Below are positions 14,422-22,676 of a stretch of DNA of 44,080 nt, one piece after another. Position 1 is the first letter of the stretch; every line of letters starts with the position of its first letter. The notes under the pieces are model-generated. The model worked only from the letters and a program-made list of their open reading frames with translations. It made no database searches and was not told where the DNA came from. Source of the DNA: Albidovulum sp. (GTDB taxonomy: Bacteria; Pseudomonadota; Alphaproteobacteria; Rhodobacterales; Rhodobacteraceae); NCBI GenBank assembly GCA_030837785.1, contig JAUQYA010000060.1, forward strand, positions 1-44,080. The letters run 5' to 3'. Made by a program: the position numbers and the translations under genes.

Positions 14422-16305
14422 TCAGTTCGCCGCCTGGCGCAAGAGGTCGGTGATGCGCCGCACGCTGGCGCGGCGGTTCTGGCGTTCGGGTCCGGCGGTC
14501 TCGACCTTCAGGAACTCCTCGCCGTAGCCCTGCACGACCATGTTCTCGGGCGGGACGTCGAAGTATTCCGTGAGCGCCAGCGCCACCGATTCCGCGCGCC
14601 GGTCCGACAGCGCGAGGTTGGCCGCGGCCGAGCCCACGGCATCGGTATGGCCCTCGATCAGGAACATCTCGCGCGGGTTGGCGTCGATGTAGTCCTTCAT
14701 CAGCCCGCCGATCCGCGACAGCGCCTCGGCCTGGTCGGGCCGGATCGCGGCGGAGCCGGTCTCGAAGGTGATTGCGGTCAGGTCGATCACCGGCACCAGC
14801 GCACGCACCCGTTCGATGTCGCGCACCTGGGCGAGCGAGAAGGCCCGGTCGATCCGCGCCTCGCGCCCGAGCGCGGCACGCAGCGCGGCCTCGTCGGCCC
14901 AGGGATCGACCTCGATCACCGGCGCGGGCGGCGGCAGGCGCGCCACGTCGACCGGCCGGTATTCGACCGTATCGTCGAGAAGCAGCGTCTGCGTGCCGTC
15001 GGGGGCGACATGGACCTGGCGCAGAACGCGGTATCCGGCATCGCGGATCGTCACCACCTGCGAGCCGTCGGCACGGCTGACCGTGGTGCGGGTGGAGCCG
15101 TCGTCGAAGGTTTCGGTCCGGACGGTGGAGCCGGGCCGGCGCAGCAGCACGTTGTCGTCCTTGATGATCCGGTAGGAGCCGTCGGGCTGCTGGACCACCA
15201 CCCGGTCGCCGGAGTTGAGTTCGACCCGGCGGTTGTTCGACAGGATCGCGCCGACCGCGAGAGCGCCGAGGCCAAGGAGGACCACCTTCTCGGCGTCCGA
15301 AAGCCCGTCGTCGTCGTCCGATGCGGCCTTCGGGGCCGCCAGCGGTGCCGCGGCCTGGCCGACCGGGTTGGCGAAGTCCTCGGCCGAGGATCGCGCGGTC
15401 TCCTCGGTCACCACCTCCTCGGTCACCTCGGCGCCGGCGGGCGGTTCGGCGCCCGGCTCGGCCTGCGCGGCAGCGGCGGCGACGGGGGGCTCGCCGGAGG
15501 CCGCATCGGGCTGGACCGGAAGCGCGGCGCCCGTGTCGGTGGTCCCCGTGTCGGTGGTCCCTGTGTCGGTGGCCTCTGTGCCGGTCGCCGCGGGGGCGGC
15601 AGGTTCGGTGCCTTCGGGCGCCGGAGCGGGTTCCGACTCGACCGGCTGGTCGGACGTCGCCTCGGGCGCGGCTTCGGGCGCCGCCTCGGCATCGGGAGCG
15701 ACCGCCTCGGGCGCGGCTTCAGGCGCTGCTTCAGGCGCGGCTTCGGGCGCAGGCGCGGCTTCCGGCACCGTCTCGGGCGCCGGCTCGGGCGCTGCTTCCG
15801 GCGCGGCTTCGGGCGCAGGCGCGACAGGCGCAGCCTCGGGCGCTGCCTCAGACGCGGGCGCTTCGGGTGCGACCTCTTCGGGAACAACGGCCTCCGGAGC
15901 GGGTTCCGGCGCGCCCTCAGCCTCGGGGGCAGCTTCCGGGGCGGGGTCCGGCGCGGCTTCCGGTGCAGGTTCCGCCTCCGGTACCGTTTCTGGCACCGCC
16001 TCAGGCGCAGCTTCCGGTGCAGCCTCTGGCTCGGGCGCGGCCTCGGGTGCAGCCTCCGGCGCTGGCTCGGGCGCGGCCTCTGGCTCGGACGCGACCTCAG
16101 GCCCGGGCGCTGCCTCGGCCTCCGGCGCCGCACCTTCCGGCGCGGGGACCAGCGGCACCCCCTCGGGGCAGGGAAGGTCGCTGCCGTCGGCGCAGACCAT
16201 CGGCCTGTCGGCCGCCGGCGCGGCCTCCTGCGGGAAGGCGGGTCCGCCGGCGAGGAGCGACAGGCTCGCGATGACCGCGGTCGAGGTGTTCAGGCGTTTG
16301 CGCAT
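14422..16305 (-). CDS. OmpA-family protein with Pro/Glu/Ala-rich repeat region
   Basis: This is a 627-residue precursor. Residues 1-26 are a signal peptide (cleavage near A-F-P-Q). Residues 55-232 are a low-complexity Pro/Glu/Ala region built of P-E-A-A and P-E-P-A units, and 245-259 are three T-G-T-T-D units. A hydrophobic helix lies at 341-356 after an acidic D-D-D-D-G-L-S-D-A-E-K. The C-terminal OmpA-like peptidoglycan-binding domain is at about 505-625, with E-G-H-T-D-A-V-G-S and N-R-R-A-S-V-R-R-I. It probably tethers the envelope to peptidoglycan; the extended part could span the periplasm. ATG 16305 follows GGAAGGAGA. It lies inside the cox cluster, an unusual place; whether it serves the enzyme is unknown. 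Confidence 0.85.
   Translation of the reverse strand: MRKRLNTSTAVIASLSLLAGGPAFPQEAAPAADRPMVCADGSDLPCPEGVPLVPAPEGAAPEAEAAPGPEVASEPEAAPEPAPEAAPEAAPEPEAAPEAAPEAVPETVPEAEPAPEAAPDPAPEAAPEAEGAPEPAPEAVVPEEVAPEAPASEAAPEAAPVAPAPEAAPEAAPEPAPETVPEAAPAPEAAPEAAPEAAPEAVAPDAEAAPEAAPEATSDQPVESEPAPAPEGTEPAAPAATGTEATDTGTTDTGTTDTGAALPVQPDAASGEPPVAAAAAQAEPGAEPPAGAEVTEEVVTEETARSSAEDFANPVGQAAAPLAAPKAASDDDDGLSDAEKVVLLGLGALAVGAILSNNRRVELNSGDRVVVQQPDGSYRIIKDDNVLLRRPGSTVRTETFDDGSTRTTVSRADGSQVVTIRDAGYRVLRQVHVAPDGTQTLLLDDTVEYRPVDVARLPPPAPVIEVDPWADEAALRAALGREARIDRAFSLAQVRDIERVRALVPVIDLTAITFETGSAAIRPDQAEALSRIGGLMKDYIDANPREMFLIEGHTDAVGSAAANLALSDRRAESVALALTEYFDVPPENMVVQGYGEEFLKVETAGPERQNRRASVRRITDLLRQAAN
15529..15573 (-). 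repeat. 15-bp tandem repeat coding T-G-T-T-D units
   Basis: Three near-identical 15-bp units (plus strand GTGTCGGTGGTCCCC and variants) follow each other in the OmpA-family gene. They encode five-residue repeats in frame, so slippage would change length without breaking the protein. Confidence 0.7.
15610..16143 (-). repeat. Degenerate Pro/Glu/Ala coding repeat tract
   Basis: About 530 bp of short imperfect repeats (plus strand variants of GGCGCGGCTTC and GGCGCTGC) encode residues 55-232 of the OmpA-family protein. Codons vary between units (GCC, GCG, GCT, GCA), so the composition seems kept by selection on protein rather than by recent duplication alone. The opposite strand stays open but is a composition shadow. 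Confidence 0.7.
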
Positions 16306-16419
16306 GGCGTTCTCCTTCCCGGGACGCGGTGGCGACCGATTCGACACCCAACTTCCGGGACCCGGTTCCGGTTCCGATCCTGACCCGGAGGGCGGCGGTG
16401 AGGCGATAGCAGCCCGCCG

Positions 16420-17685
16420 CTATCCGCCTGCAAGAAGCCGGATCATCCGCGCCTTCTCACCCATGTCGTCGGGCCGCGCCAGCGCCGCGGCGAGGTCTTC
16501 GAGCGAGGCGATCGAATGGCCGGCGCGGAAGCTGTCGACATGGGGCAGCATCGCGGCGATGCCACGGGCTTTCGGCGCGAACCCGTTCCAGCGCAAGAGC
16601 GGATTGATCCAGATCAGCCGGCGCGCGGAGAGATGCAGCCGCTCCATCTCGCGGGCGAGCCCCGCGGCGGGATCGCGGTCGAGCCCGTCGGAGATCAGGA
16701 GCACCACCGCCCCCTGCCCGGTGACGCGCCGCGACCAGTCGCGGTTGAAGGCGTGCAGGCAGGCGCCGATCCGCGTGCCGCCCTGCCAGTCCTGCGCCTC
16801 GGCCCCGGCGGCGGCGAGTGCTGCATCGACGTCGCGCTGGCGCAGGTGATGGGTGATGTTGGTCAGCCGGGTGCCGAAGGTGAAGGCATGGACCCTGGCC
16901 CAGCCGGCGCCGCGGTGGTTGGCGACGGCATGGACGAAATGCAGCACCATCCGGCTGTAGTGCGACATCGAGCCGGAAATGTCGCAGAGCACGACGAGGT
17001 TGGGCCAGCGGGTGCGGCGGCGGCGGCGCGCCAGCAGCTCGACCTCGCCGCCGCGCCGCATCGCCCGGCGCATCGTCGCCCGCCAGTCGGCCAGCCGCCC
17101 GCGCGCATCGGCCGCCGTCCGGCGCGAGACGAGCGGGCGGACGGGAAGCGAAAGCCGCGCCAGCATCCGCTTCGCCAGAGCGATCTCGGCCACCGACATC
17201 TGCTCGAAGTCGAGCGTGCGAAGCCGTTCCTCGGCCGAGGCGGTGGCGCTGGCGTCGGCGACGATCTCGACCTCGTCCTCGCCCGCCGCGGCATCCGGCT
17301 CCGGCAGGTCGGGCGCGGCGCCGTCGAGCAGCGCTTCGGCGGCGCGCTTCTCGGCCGCCTCGGCGCGGCGGTCCTCCTGCACGCCGCGCACCGCCGGCAG
17401 CATCAGGCTCATCATGTGTTCGAGATAGCGCGGGTCGCGCCAGTAGAGGCGGAACACCTGCGCGAAGACCGCGCGCTCCTCCGGGCGGGAGACGAAGGAG
17501 GCGTGGAGCACCCAGTAGAAGTCGGCGCGTTCGGTGAAGCCCGCCGCCTCCACCGCGCGGATCGCCCCGATCACCCGGCCGGGGCCGACCCTGAGGCCGG
17601 CCTTGCGCAGCGCCCGGGCGAAATGGGCGATGTTGGCGGCGAGCTTGCCGTCCTCGGGGATGTCGAGGGGGATCTGCTCAGCCAC
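16420..17685 (-). CDS. coxE: CoxE-like VWA-domain protein
   Basis: The 421-residue protein has an all-helical N-terminal part, an acidic linker (about 120-150) and a C-terminal von Willebrand A domain. The metal-ion site is D-I-S-G-S-M-S (from D235), with a later D-W-Q-G-G-T-R-I-G and I-S-D-G-L-D. CoxE works with the MoxR-type ATPase CoxD; in form I CO dehydrogenase the pair matures the copper-sulfur active site. The start is GTG (17685) with no good ribosome site nearby. It is 81 bp after coxD, and a copy of the GC-rich intergenic element fills the gap. Confidence 0.92.
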   Translation of the reverse strand: MAEQIPLDIPEDGKLAANIAHFARALRKAGLRVGPGRVIGAIRAVEAAGFTERADFYWVLHASFVSRPEERAVFAQVFRLYWRDPRYLEHMMSLMLPAVRGVQEDRRAEAAEKRAAEALLDGAAPDLPEPDAAAGEDEVEIVADASATASAEERLRTLDFEQMSVAEIALAKRMLARLSLPVRPLVSRRTAADARGRLADWRATMRRAMRRGGEVELLARRRRRTRWPNLVVLCDISGSMSHYSRMVLHFVHAVANHRGAGWARVHAFTFGTRLTNITHHLRQRDVDAALAAAGAEAQDWQGGTRIGACLHAFNRDWSRRVTGQGAVVLLISDGLDRDPAAGLAREMERLHLSARRLIWINPLLRWNGFAPKARGIAAMLPHVDSFRAGHSIASLEDLAAALARPDDMGEKARMIRLLAGG

Positions 17686-17693
17686 GGGTCACG

Positions 17694-17745
17694 CCGCGGG
17701 GGCGCTGCCCCCGCACCCCCGGGATATTTGCGCAACGAAGATGCC
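17694..17745 (-). repeat. Intergenic GC-rich repeat element, copy C
   Basis: On the minus strand it reads ATCTTCGTTGCGCAAATATCC, then GGGGGTGCGGGGG, then the short hairpin GGGGGC-AGC-GCCCCC. It is the most diverged of three copies and lies in the opposite orientation to those at 7304 and 28768. It fills the gap between coxD and coxE. Confidence 0.65.
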
Positions 17746-17766
17746 GGGGACGCATCCCTGGGCCCC

Positions 17767-18678
17767 TCAGGCCGGCGCCAGGTCGGCGCGGATCTCGTCG
17801 AGGATCTTCTTCGCCGGATCGCCCGCGATCTTCTGGATGTCGTCCTGGTATTTCAGGATCGCCCCCAGCGTGTCGGCGATCACCTCGGGGCTGAGCGCGA
17901 TGACGTCGAGGGCGAGGAGGCATTTCGCCCAGTCGATCGTCTCGGCGACGCCGGGCTTCTTGAACAGGTCCTCGGTGCGGAGTTTCTGGACGAAGGCGAC
18001 GACCTCGCGGCTGAGGGTCGCGGTCGCCTCCGGCGCGCGGGCGTGGAGGATGTCCATCTCGCGGGCGAAGGTCGGGTAATCCACCCAGTGGTAGAGGCAG
18101 CGCCGCTTCAGCGCGTCATGGACCTCGCGGGTGCGGTTCGAGGTGAGGATGACGACGGGCGGCTCCGGCGCGCGGATCGTGCCAAGCTCGGGGATCGTCA
18201 CCTGGAAGTCGGAGAGCGCCTCGAGCAGGAACGCCTCGAAGGGCTCGTCGGTGCGGTCGATCTCGTCGATCAGGAGGACCGGCGCGCCGCCCGGCTGGGG
18301 CCGCATGGCGGCCAGGAGCGGGCGCTCGATCAGGTAGTCCTCGGTGAAAAGCTCGGCGCGGAGCGCGTCGCGGTCGGCGCCGCCGCCGGCTTCCGCCGTG
18401 CGGATCGCCAGCATCTGCGCGGCGAAGTTCCAGTCGCAGACGGCCGAGGCGGCATCGAGCCCCTCGTAGCACTGGAGCCGGATCAGGCGCCGGCCGAGGG
18501 CGCCGGCGATCGCCTTGGCAATCTCGGTCTTGCCGACGCCGGCATCGCCTTCGAGAAAGAGCGGCCGGCCGAGCCTCAGCGCAAGGAAGACCACGGTGGA
18601 AAGCGCCCGGTCCGCGACGTAACCCTGGCCGGCGAGCAGCCGGGTGACGTCGGAGATGGCCGCGGGTATGCCGGTCAC
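17767..18678 (-). CDS. coxD: CoxD-like MoxR-family AAA+ ATPase
   Basis: This is a 303-residue MoxR AAA+ protein. The Walker A motif is G-D-A-G-V-G-K-T (44-51), Walker B is V-L-L-I-D-E-I-D-R (about 132-140), sensor 1 is L-T-S-N-R-T-R-E and the arginine-finger region is L-K-R-R-C-L-Y-H-W. CoxD is a chaperone-type ATPase that partly unfolds CO dehydrogenase so that CoxE and CoxF can finish the metal site. It leads the cox cluster. Its presence with a form II CoxL suggests the pair also matures non-copper hydroxylases. Confidence 0.92.
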   Translation of the reverse strand: MTGIPAAISDVTRLLAGQGYVADRALSTVVFLALRLGRPLFLEGDAGVGKTEIAKAIAGALGRRLIRLQCYEGLDAASAVCDWNFAAQMLAIRTAEAGGGADRDALRAELFTEDYLIERPLLAAMRPQPGGAPVLLIDEIDRTDEPFEAFLLEALSDFQVTIPELGTIRAPEPPVVILTSNRTREVHDALKRRCLYHWVDYPTFAREMDILHARAPEATATLSREVVAFVQKLRTEDLFKKPGVAETIDWAKCLLALDVIALSPEVIADTLGAILKYQDDIQKIAGDPAKKILDEIRADLAPA

Positions 18679-18790
18679 GATGTCCAGTCCTCCTCTTGCG
18701 CGCCCCGCGGGCCAGCTAAGACGCTGCGGCCGCGTCTGTCCAGACCGGGCGGCGGGGCGGGCGAAAGAGGCGGAGATTCCTGTGGCGGTG

Positions 18791-18867
18791 TGGTGGCTAG
18801 GGGCGGACTTGAACCGCCGACCCCATGATTATGAGTCATGTGCTCTAACCAGCTGAGCTACCTAGCC
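18791..18867 (-). tRNA. tRNA-Met (anticodon CAT, elongator type)
   Basis: On the minus strand the gene starts GGCTAGG and ends CCTAGCC-A-CCA, with the acceptor stem fully paired and CCA encoded. The D arm (AGCTCAGCTGGTTAGAGC), the anticodon loop ACTCATAAT with CAT, and the T arm GGTTCAAGTCC are all present; length is 77. The sequence resembles the E. coli elongator tRNA-Met rather than initiator tRNA, which lacks the first pair. Confidence 0.95.
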
Positions 18868-18879
18868 GCACCGGCGGCG

Positions 18880-18908
18880 TAGGTATGCGAGCCGGTCCGG
18901 CCCGTCAA
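18880..18908 (-). promoter_or_regulatory. Promoter of tRNA-Met
   Basis: On the minus strand TTGACG (18908-18903), a 17-bp spacer and TACCTA (18885-18880) form a good housekeeping promoter. Transcription would start about 5-7 bp before the mature tRNA 5' end at 18867. Confidence 0.65.
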
Positions 18909-18939
18909 GGGAGAATCGGCCCCGGCGCCATGACGGGCC

Positions 18940-19953
18940 TCAGACGCGGTAGTGGTCGCGATACCAGGCGACGAAGGCTGCCATGCCGGTGACGATGTCG
19001 GTTTCCGGCCGGTAGCCGGTGAGCCGGGTCAGCAGCCGGTTGTCGGCCCAGGTCGCGACGACGTCGCCCTTCTGCATCTCCATCAGGTTGCGGATCGCCG
19101 CGCGCCCCGCGGCCCGCTCGATCGCGGCGATGAAATCGCCAAGCGCCACCTTCTCGCCGTTGCCGATGTTGACCACCCGCCAGGGCGCAACCGGCGACAG
19201 GCTGTCGCCCTCGGCGATGTCCCCGGCCGAGGCGGGGCGTTCGGGCGGGCAGTCGATGAGGAGCCGGATCGCCCGGACCAGGTCGGTCACATAGGTGAAG
19301 TCGCGGAACATCTCGCCGTGGCCGTAGACGTCGATCGGCTCGCCCTGAAGGATCGCCTTGGTGAACTTGAACGGCGCCATGTCGGGCCGGCCCCAGGGAC
19401 CGTAGACGGTGAAGAAGCGAAAACAGGTCGTGGGCAGGGCCCACAGATGCGCCCAGGAATGGCTGAGGGCCTCGGTCGCCTTCTTGGTGGCGGCATAGAG
19501 CGAGACCTGGGTGTCGGCCTTGTCGGTCTCGCGGTAGGGCATCGCCGTGTTGGCGCCATAGACCGAGGAGGTGGAGGCGAGGAGAAGGTGTTTCACCCCG
19601 AGATCGCGCGCCGCCTCCATCACGTTGAACGTGCCCTCGATGTTGGAGGAAAGGTAGCTCCGCGGCGCCTCGAGCGAATAGCGCACGCCGGCCTGCGCAG
19701 CGAGGTGGACGACGACATCGGGGCGGAAGCGGCCCATGTCGGCGGCGAGCCCCGCGTGGTCCTCGAGCATCGCCTCGGTGAAGCCGAAGCCCTCGCGCCC
19801 CTGCAGGATCGAAAGCCGCGCGCGCTTCAGCGCGGGGTCGTAGTAGGCGGTCATCCCGTCATGGCCGTGGACGCGGAAGCCCTCGGCAAGGAGAGCCTCG
19901 CAGAGGTGGAAGCCGATGAAGCCGGCGGCTCCGGTGACATAGACGCGCTGCAT
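18940..19953 (-). CDS. NAD-dependent nucleotide-sugar epimerase (UDP-glucuronate 4-epimerase-like)
   Basis: The 337-residue extended short-chain dehydrogenase has the NAD motif G-A-A-G-F-I-G (Rossmann, N-terminal), the catalytic S-T-S-S-V-Y-G and the Y-x-x-x-K pair in L-Y-A-A-T-K-K. T-C-F-R-F-F-T-V-Y-G-P-W-G-R-P-D-M-A is typical of UDP-glucuronate 4-epimerases of the CapI/LspL type. It would supply UDP-galacturonate for surface polysaccharide or LPS. The chosen ATG (19953) follows GGGGGAGAGG; a longer frame to 20004 lacks support. Substrate is by resemblance only. Confidence 0.88.
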   Translation of the reverse strand: MQRVYVTGAAGFIGFHLCEALLAEGFRVHGHDGMTAYYDPALKRARLSILQGREGFGFTEAMLEDHAGLAADMGRFRPDVVVHLAAQAGVRYSLEAPRSYLSSNIEGTFNVMEAARDLGVKHLLLASTSSVYGANTAMPYRETDKADTQVSLYAATKKATEALSHSWAHLWALPTTCFRFFTVYGPWGRPDMAPFKFTKAILQGEPIDVYGHGEMFRDFTYVTDLVRAIRLLIDCPPERPASAGDIAEGDSLSPVAPWRVVNIGNGEKVALGDFIAAIERAAGRAAIRNLMEMQKGDVVATWADNRLLTRLTGYRPETDIVTGMAAFVAWYRDHYRV

Positions 19954-20035
19954 GGCCTCTCCCCCTCGTCCGTCCCCGTTCCTTAGCGTCTTGGCGCGCG
20001 CCATCCAAGCCCGGGGCCCGCGCTACCCGAACGCG

Positions 20036-21109
20036 CTACGCGAAGATGTCGCGGATGGCGCCGGCGAGCCGGTCGGCCAGCGGGCCGAGCGCCTCCGGCG
20101 CGAGGCTTTCGGTCGTGACCGTATGGTCCTGCGCGCCACCGATGCGGGCGCGGTGCCTTTCGTAGCGGGGATCGTAGTGCCGCGCCATCAGCCCCAGGGC
20201 AAGCGTCTCGAACGCGCCGTCGCCGGCCAGCCGCAACCACTCCCCGATCACCTCGGCGGGATGGAGCGGGCGCAGGAGCGCGATGACCCGCGCGAGGCGG
20301 GCCCGGTCCGCGGCCACGTCGGCATAGGCCCGGGCAAGGTAGGCCGCGCGCGCATCCGCCGGGGCGGCGACACGGAGGCGGGGGGCGCCCCTCATCGCCG
20401 CCCAGAGCTGCTTCGGCAGCGCGATGTCGCCGACCTTGGAGCTTTCGGCCTCCACCACCACCGGCCGGGCGGGATCGAGCGCGGCGAGCGCCATCGCAAG
20501 GCGCCCCTCGAACAGCTTCTGCGACGGCTGGCCGCCGGGCATCGCGCCGAAGAGCGAGCCGCGGTGGTTGGCGAGCCCCTCGAGGTCGATCACCTGCGCC
20601 CCGCGCGCGGCGAGGAGCCCGAGCAACTCGGTCTTGGCCGAGCCGGTGTTGCCATCCAGCACGACGACGGGGCTGGGCACCGGACGGTCGTGCAGCGCCT
20701 CGACCACCAGCCTGCGCCAGGACTTGTAGCCGCCGGCGACAAGCTCCACCCGCCAGCCGACCTGCGCGAGGATCGTGGCGAAGGCGCCCGAGCGCTGGCC
20801 GCCGCGCCAGCAGTAGACGAGCGGCCGCCAGCTTCCCGGCAGGTCGGCGAGCGGCCCGTCGAGGTGGCGGGCGACATTGCGGGCGACCAGCGCCGCGCCG
20901 ACCTTGCGGGCGAGGAAGGGCGATTGCTGCTTGTAGATCGTGCCGACGCGGGCGCGTTCGGCATCGTCGAGCACCGGCAGGTTGATCGCGCCGGGCAGGT
21001 GGTCCTCGGCATATTCCGACGGCGAGCGCACGTCGATCACCGTGTCATGACCGAGGGGGGCGATCTGGCCGAGCGAGGAGAGGGTGAGGAGCCTGGGACC
21101 GGGCGACAT
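20036..21109 (-). CDS. mnmH: tRNA 2-selenouridine synthase MnmH (SelU)
   Basis: The 357-residue protein joins a rhodanese domain (active C100 in Y-C-W-R-G-G-Q-R-S-G) to a P-loop domain (G-N-T-G-S-A-K-T, 153-160). This is the MnmH/YbbB layout and length. It changes the 2-thiouridine in the wobble position of Lys, Glu and Gln tRNAs to 2-selenouridine through a geranylated intermediate, using selenophosphate. The donor is made by SelD, encoded at 32762-33841. Codon use is like its neighbours. Confidence 0.95.
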   Translation of the reverse strand: MSPGPRLLTLSSLGQIAPLGHDTVIDVRSPSEYAEDHLPGAINLPVLDDAERARVGTIYKQQSPFLARKVGAALVARNVARHLDGPLADLPGSWRPLVYCWRGGQRSGAFATILAQVGWRVELVAGGYKSWRRLVVEALHDRPVPSPVVVLDGNTGSAKTELLGLLAARGAQVIDLEGLANHRGSLFGAMPGGQPSQKLFEGRLAMALAALDPARPVVVEAESSKVGDIALPKQLWAAMRGAPRLRVAAPADARAAYLARAYADVAADRARLARVIALLRPLHPAEVIGEWLRLAGDGAFETLALGLMARHYDPRYERHRARIGGAQDHTVTTESLAPEALGPLADRLAGAIRDIFA

Positions 21110-21185
21110 GGGCCCCTTCTATCGCCGCGCGCAGGGCACAGGAAGGCCCCTCGGGCGGAACCGGGCCGGTGGCGCGCGGGTCGGC

Positions 21186-21782
21186 TCAGTAGACCATCAC
21201 CGGGGCGCCAAGCTCGACCCGGTTGTAGAGGTCGATGACGTGGTCGTTGACCATCCTGAGGCAGCCGTTCGACACCGACTTGCCGATGGAATTGGGCTCG
21301 ATCGTGCCGTGGATGCGGATCGCGGTGTCATGGCCGTCCTGGAACAGGTAGATCGCCCGCGCGCCCAGGGGGTTCTTCGGCCCGCCCGGCATCCCGTCGG
21401 CATATTTCGCATAAGCCCCGGGGTTGCGCGCGACCATCTCCGGCGTGGGCTTCCAGCTTGGCCATTCGACCTTCTTGCCGACATCCGCCGCGCCGCGGAA
21501 CACCAGTTCCGCCTTGCCCACCGCCACGCCGTAGCGGATCGCCACGCCCTTGCGGACGATGTAGTAGAGGTAGTGCTTCGACGACAGCACATGGATCGAG
21601 CCGGGGACGAGGTCGCGCCGGACCGTGACAATGGTGGGATACAGTTCCGGCGCAAGGGTCAGGCCCGGGATCGGCGCGGAGGGTGGCGGCGGCTCGACGG
21701 CGGGAACGGCCGCGGCGGGCCGGGCAAGGCCCAGCACGGCAGCGGCGGCTGCGCCTGTCATCAGGAAACGCCGGTCGATCAT
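21186..21782 (-). CDS. L,D-transpeptidase (YkuD domain), exported
   Basis: The 198-residue precursor has a signal with D-R-R-F-L-M-T-G followed by an Ala-rich core, which could be Tat- or Sec-dependent. The YkuD domain shows the catalytic motif H-G-T-x-x-P-N-S-I-G-x-x-x-S-N-G-C, with H158 and C174. These enzymes make 3-3 crosslinks in peptidoglycan or attach proteins to it in the periplasm. It is divergent from the ABC operon at 21969; the 186-bp gap holds an FNR-type box closer to the ABC side. Confidence 0.93.
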   Translation of the reverse strand: MIDRRFLMTGAAAAAVLGLARPAAAVPAVEPPPPSAPIPGLTLAPELYPTIVTVRRDLVPGSIHVLSSKHYLYYIVRKGVAIRYGVAVGKAELVFRGAADVGKKVEWPSWKPTPEMVARNPGAYAKYADGMPGGPKNPLGARAIYLFQDGHDTAIRIHGTIEPNSIGKSVSNGCLRMVNDHVIDLYNRVELGAPVMVY

Positions 21783-21906
21783 GGCGGCACACTTTCGATC
21801 CGAATCAGCTACAAATACAGGGAAACCCTGCGACTGGTTCCATTGTCCCCAGGAATATGGCTCTGGCTAGGCGTAAATGTGCCGGTTCCCCGGTGCGCCG
21901 GCGGGC

Positions 21907-21920
21907 TTGAGCCGGATCAA
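21907..21920 (+). promoter_or_regulatory. FNR/FnrL-type box upstream of the ABC operon
   Basis: TTGA (21907-21910), six bases, TCAA (21917-21920). The right half is the full ATCAA and the left lacks only the fifth base (TTGAG instead of TTGAT). It matches the TTGA-N6-TCAA core bound by Fnr/FnrL, the oxygen-sensing activator of alphaproteobacteria. It lies 49 bp before the ABC ATPase start and 125 bp from the L,D-transpeptidase start. Role is inferred. Confidence 0.55.
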
Positions 21921-21968
21921 GGACAGCGGGCACGCTCTTTGCCGAAATGCGCCGCGAAGGATGCGCCC

Positions 21969-22676
21969 ATGCCCGTTCCCGTCTTCCGCATCGCCGGACT
22001 GACCAAGGTCTACGACACCGGCCAGATCAAGGTCCGCGCGCTCGCGGGCGTCGATCTGGAGCTTTACGAGGGCGAGTTCACCGTGCTTCTCGGCCCCTCC
22101 GGCTCGGGCAAGTCGACGCTTCTGAACATCCTCGGCGGGCTCGACGCCGCCACCGACGGACATGTCTGGTTCCGCGACCGCGAGCTGACCGGGCTCTCCG
22201 ACCGGGCGCTGACGGCCTACCGGCGCGACCATGTGGGCTTCGTCTTCCAGTTCTACAACCTGGTGGCCTCGCTGACCGCGCGCGAGAATGTCCAGCTTGT
22301 CACCGACGTATCGAGAAACCCGATGAGCCCGGCCGAGGCGCTGGAGATGGTCGGGCTCGCCCCCCGGCTCGACCATTTCCCGGCCGAGCTTTCGGGCGGC
22401 GAGCAGCAACGCGTCGCCATTGCCCGCGCCATCGCCAAGCGGCCCGACGTGCTTCTGTGCGACGAGCCCACCGGCGCACTCGACAGCCAGACCGGAGTGC
22501 AGGTCCTGCAGGCGCTGAAGCGGGTGAACGACGATCTCGGCACCGCCACCGTCGTCATCACCCACAACGTGGCGATCCGGAAGATGGCTCATCGCGTGAT
22601 CCGCTTCCAGGACGGCCGGCTCCTCGGCATGGAGGTGAACGAGACCCGCGTCGATCCGTCGGAGATCGAATGGTGA
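21969..22676 (+). CDS. ABC transporter ATPase (MacB/LolD/DevA type)
   Basis: The 235-residue ATPase has Walker A G-P-S-G-S-G-K-S-T, Q-loop F-Q-F-Y-N-L-V, signature L-S-G-G-E-Q-Q-R, Walker B L-L-C-D-E-P-T-G-A-L-D and the switch histidine in V-I-T-H-N. The Y-N-L-V-A-S-L-T-A-R-E-N-V segment is typical of ATPases paired with FtsX-like permeases. With the permease (overlapping by 7 bp) and the HlyD-type adaptor it forms a DevBCA/MacAB-like exporter. ATG 21969 follows AAGGATG. Confidence 0.92.
   Translation: MPVPVFRIAGLTKVYDTGQIKVRALAGVDLELYEGEFTVLLGPSGSGKSTLLNILGGLDAATDGHVWFRDRELTGLSDRALTAYRRDHVGFVFQFYNLVASLTARENVQLVTDVSRNPMSPAEALEMVGLAPRLDHFPAELSGGEQQRVAIARAIAKRPDVLLCDEPTGALDSQTGVQVLQALKRVNDDLGTATVVITHNVAIRKMAHRVIRFQDGRLLGMEVNETRVDPSEIEW

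Noticed and set aside
13975..16383. Open frame of about 800 codons on the plus strand with Gly/Arg/Ser repeats
   Set aside because: It mirrors the Pro/Glu/Ala repeat tract of the OmpA-family gene on the other strand.
18791..18867. tRNA-Met as an integration site for a genomic island
   Set aside because: No integrase and no direct repeat of the tRNA 3' end seen on either side.
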